Shown here: positions 63,741-64,000 of the stretch, one piece after another
Layout of the letters: each line of letters opens with the position of its first letter
Position numbering within the stretch: position 1 is the first letter of the stretch
Assembly: GCF_001025175.1 (NCBI RefSeq)
Contig: NZ_AP012324.1
Coordinates: forward strand, 1,240,001-1,304,000
Length of the DNA: 64,000 bases
Origin: Bifidobacterium breve DSM 20213 = JCM 1192
GTDB lineage: Bacteria; Actinomycetota; Actinomycetes; Actinomycetales; Bifidobacteriaceae
Direction of reading: 5' to 3'
Made by a program: the position numbers and the translations under genes
Notes under the pieces: model-generated
Database searches by the model: none
Told to the model about the DNA's origin: nothing
Seen by the model: the letters and a program-made list of their open reading frames with translations, nothing else

Positions 63741-64000
63741 GACCATGACTACCGTAATCATGCGCACCTCCGAAGGTGACATGCGCATGATACTTCTTCT
63801 TTGGGATGTGACATCAGGAAACAGATCACTGAAGATTGTTGAAATTCCAGTCAAAACCACTCCAAGAGCCCTGAACAATCCCGATTCCCCCGAAAGATAG
63901 AATCCCCGCGGCCGAAGGATAGCACCTTATTCAAAATCACCGGCGTAGGCAATTACTCTTTCTTCTAATGGTTTTTCAAGAAGCAGAGAAAGACAAAACA
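63741..64000 (+). repeat. Long direct repeat, copy 2 (runs off window)
   Basis: Second copy of the repeat at 34895-35150, same orientation, matching to the last base of the window. The left border again sits at the ATG of the small frame. Confidence 0.9.
63745..63900 (+). CDS. Possible 51-residue protein in direct repeat, copy 2
   Basis: MTTVIMRTSEGDMRMILLLW to NNPDSPER. Same length and stop as copy 1. No Shine-Dalgarno is visible. Conservation of the frame is the only support. Confidence 0.35.
   Translation: MTTVIMRTSEGDMRMILLLWDVTSGNRSLKIVEIPVKTTPRALNNPDSPER

Overview
The window looks like a piece of chromosome from a high-GC bifidobacterium, most likely Bifidobacterium longum. The basis is the high-mannose N-glycan locus (GH125, AGE-type mannose isomerase, GH5_18, sugar ABC transporter, two GH38 enzymes), the actinobacterial housekeeping genes (GuaB3, long LeuRS with a KMGKS loop) and codon use. 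This species call is inference from gene content; no database was searched.

Layout. 1-6.9 kb: a partial acyl-CoA ligase, an Rv3235-like protein, GuaB3, NADP isocitrate dehydrogenase, a sugar-binding-like lipoprotein and a degenerate M23 protein. 7.1-17.0 kb: two tRNA-Asn genes enclose a 9.7-kb island. It holds decayed mobility genes (integrase N-terminus, frameshifted relaxase, HipA remnants), a Fic protein lacking the catalytic His, and an intact operon-like cassette of a BcrA-like ABC exporter, a lipoprotein, a small membrane protein and a two-component system. A 38-bp copy of a tRNA-Asn 3' end lies at 7202, and a compensatory base-pair change in the second tRNA fits tRNA-targeted integration. 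17.1-33.5 kb: housekeeping genes, namely the t6A operon (tsaE-tsaB-rimI-tsaD) with holA, comEA-comEC, leuS, an amino-acid binding lipoprotein, CorA, a histidine phosphatase, a THUMP-like methyltransferase, a PNPOx-like protein, an EamA transporter and a nitroreductase. 33.7-34.9 kb: a surface-stalk-like membrane protein.

35-52 kb is the N-glycan locus. GH125 and the mannose isomerase read rightward. The transporter-GH5_18-LacI operon and the tandem GH38 operon read leftward. Four copies of the palindrome CTAAAnCGnTTTAG lie upstream of GH125, the transporter (two copies) and the GH38 pair, and probably bind the LacI regulator of the locus. The enzymes would trim alpha-mannose (GH38, GH125), cleave Man-beta-GlcNAc (GH5_18) and feed mannose to fructose (AGE). 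An IS3-family element sits after the isomerase gene, next to what may be the N-terminal stub of a GH20 hexosaminidase.

52.3-64 kb: dtd, a VWA/HTH pair, then a 6.5-kb structure bounded by two inverted copies of a decayed IS3-like element carrying a DHA2 efflux pump, a TetR regulator, an interrupted unknown gene and an N-terminally truncated Sfp-type phosphopantetheinyl transferase. A Fic/HipA pair, two small orphan genes and the second copy of a ~250-bp repeat follow. The first repeat copy is at 34.9 kb; the two direct copies bracket the N-glycan locus and carry a conserved 51-codon ORF.
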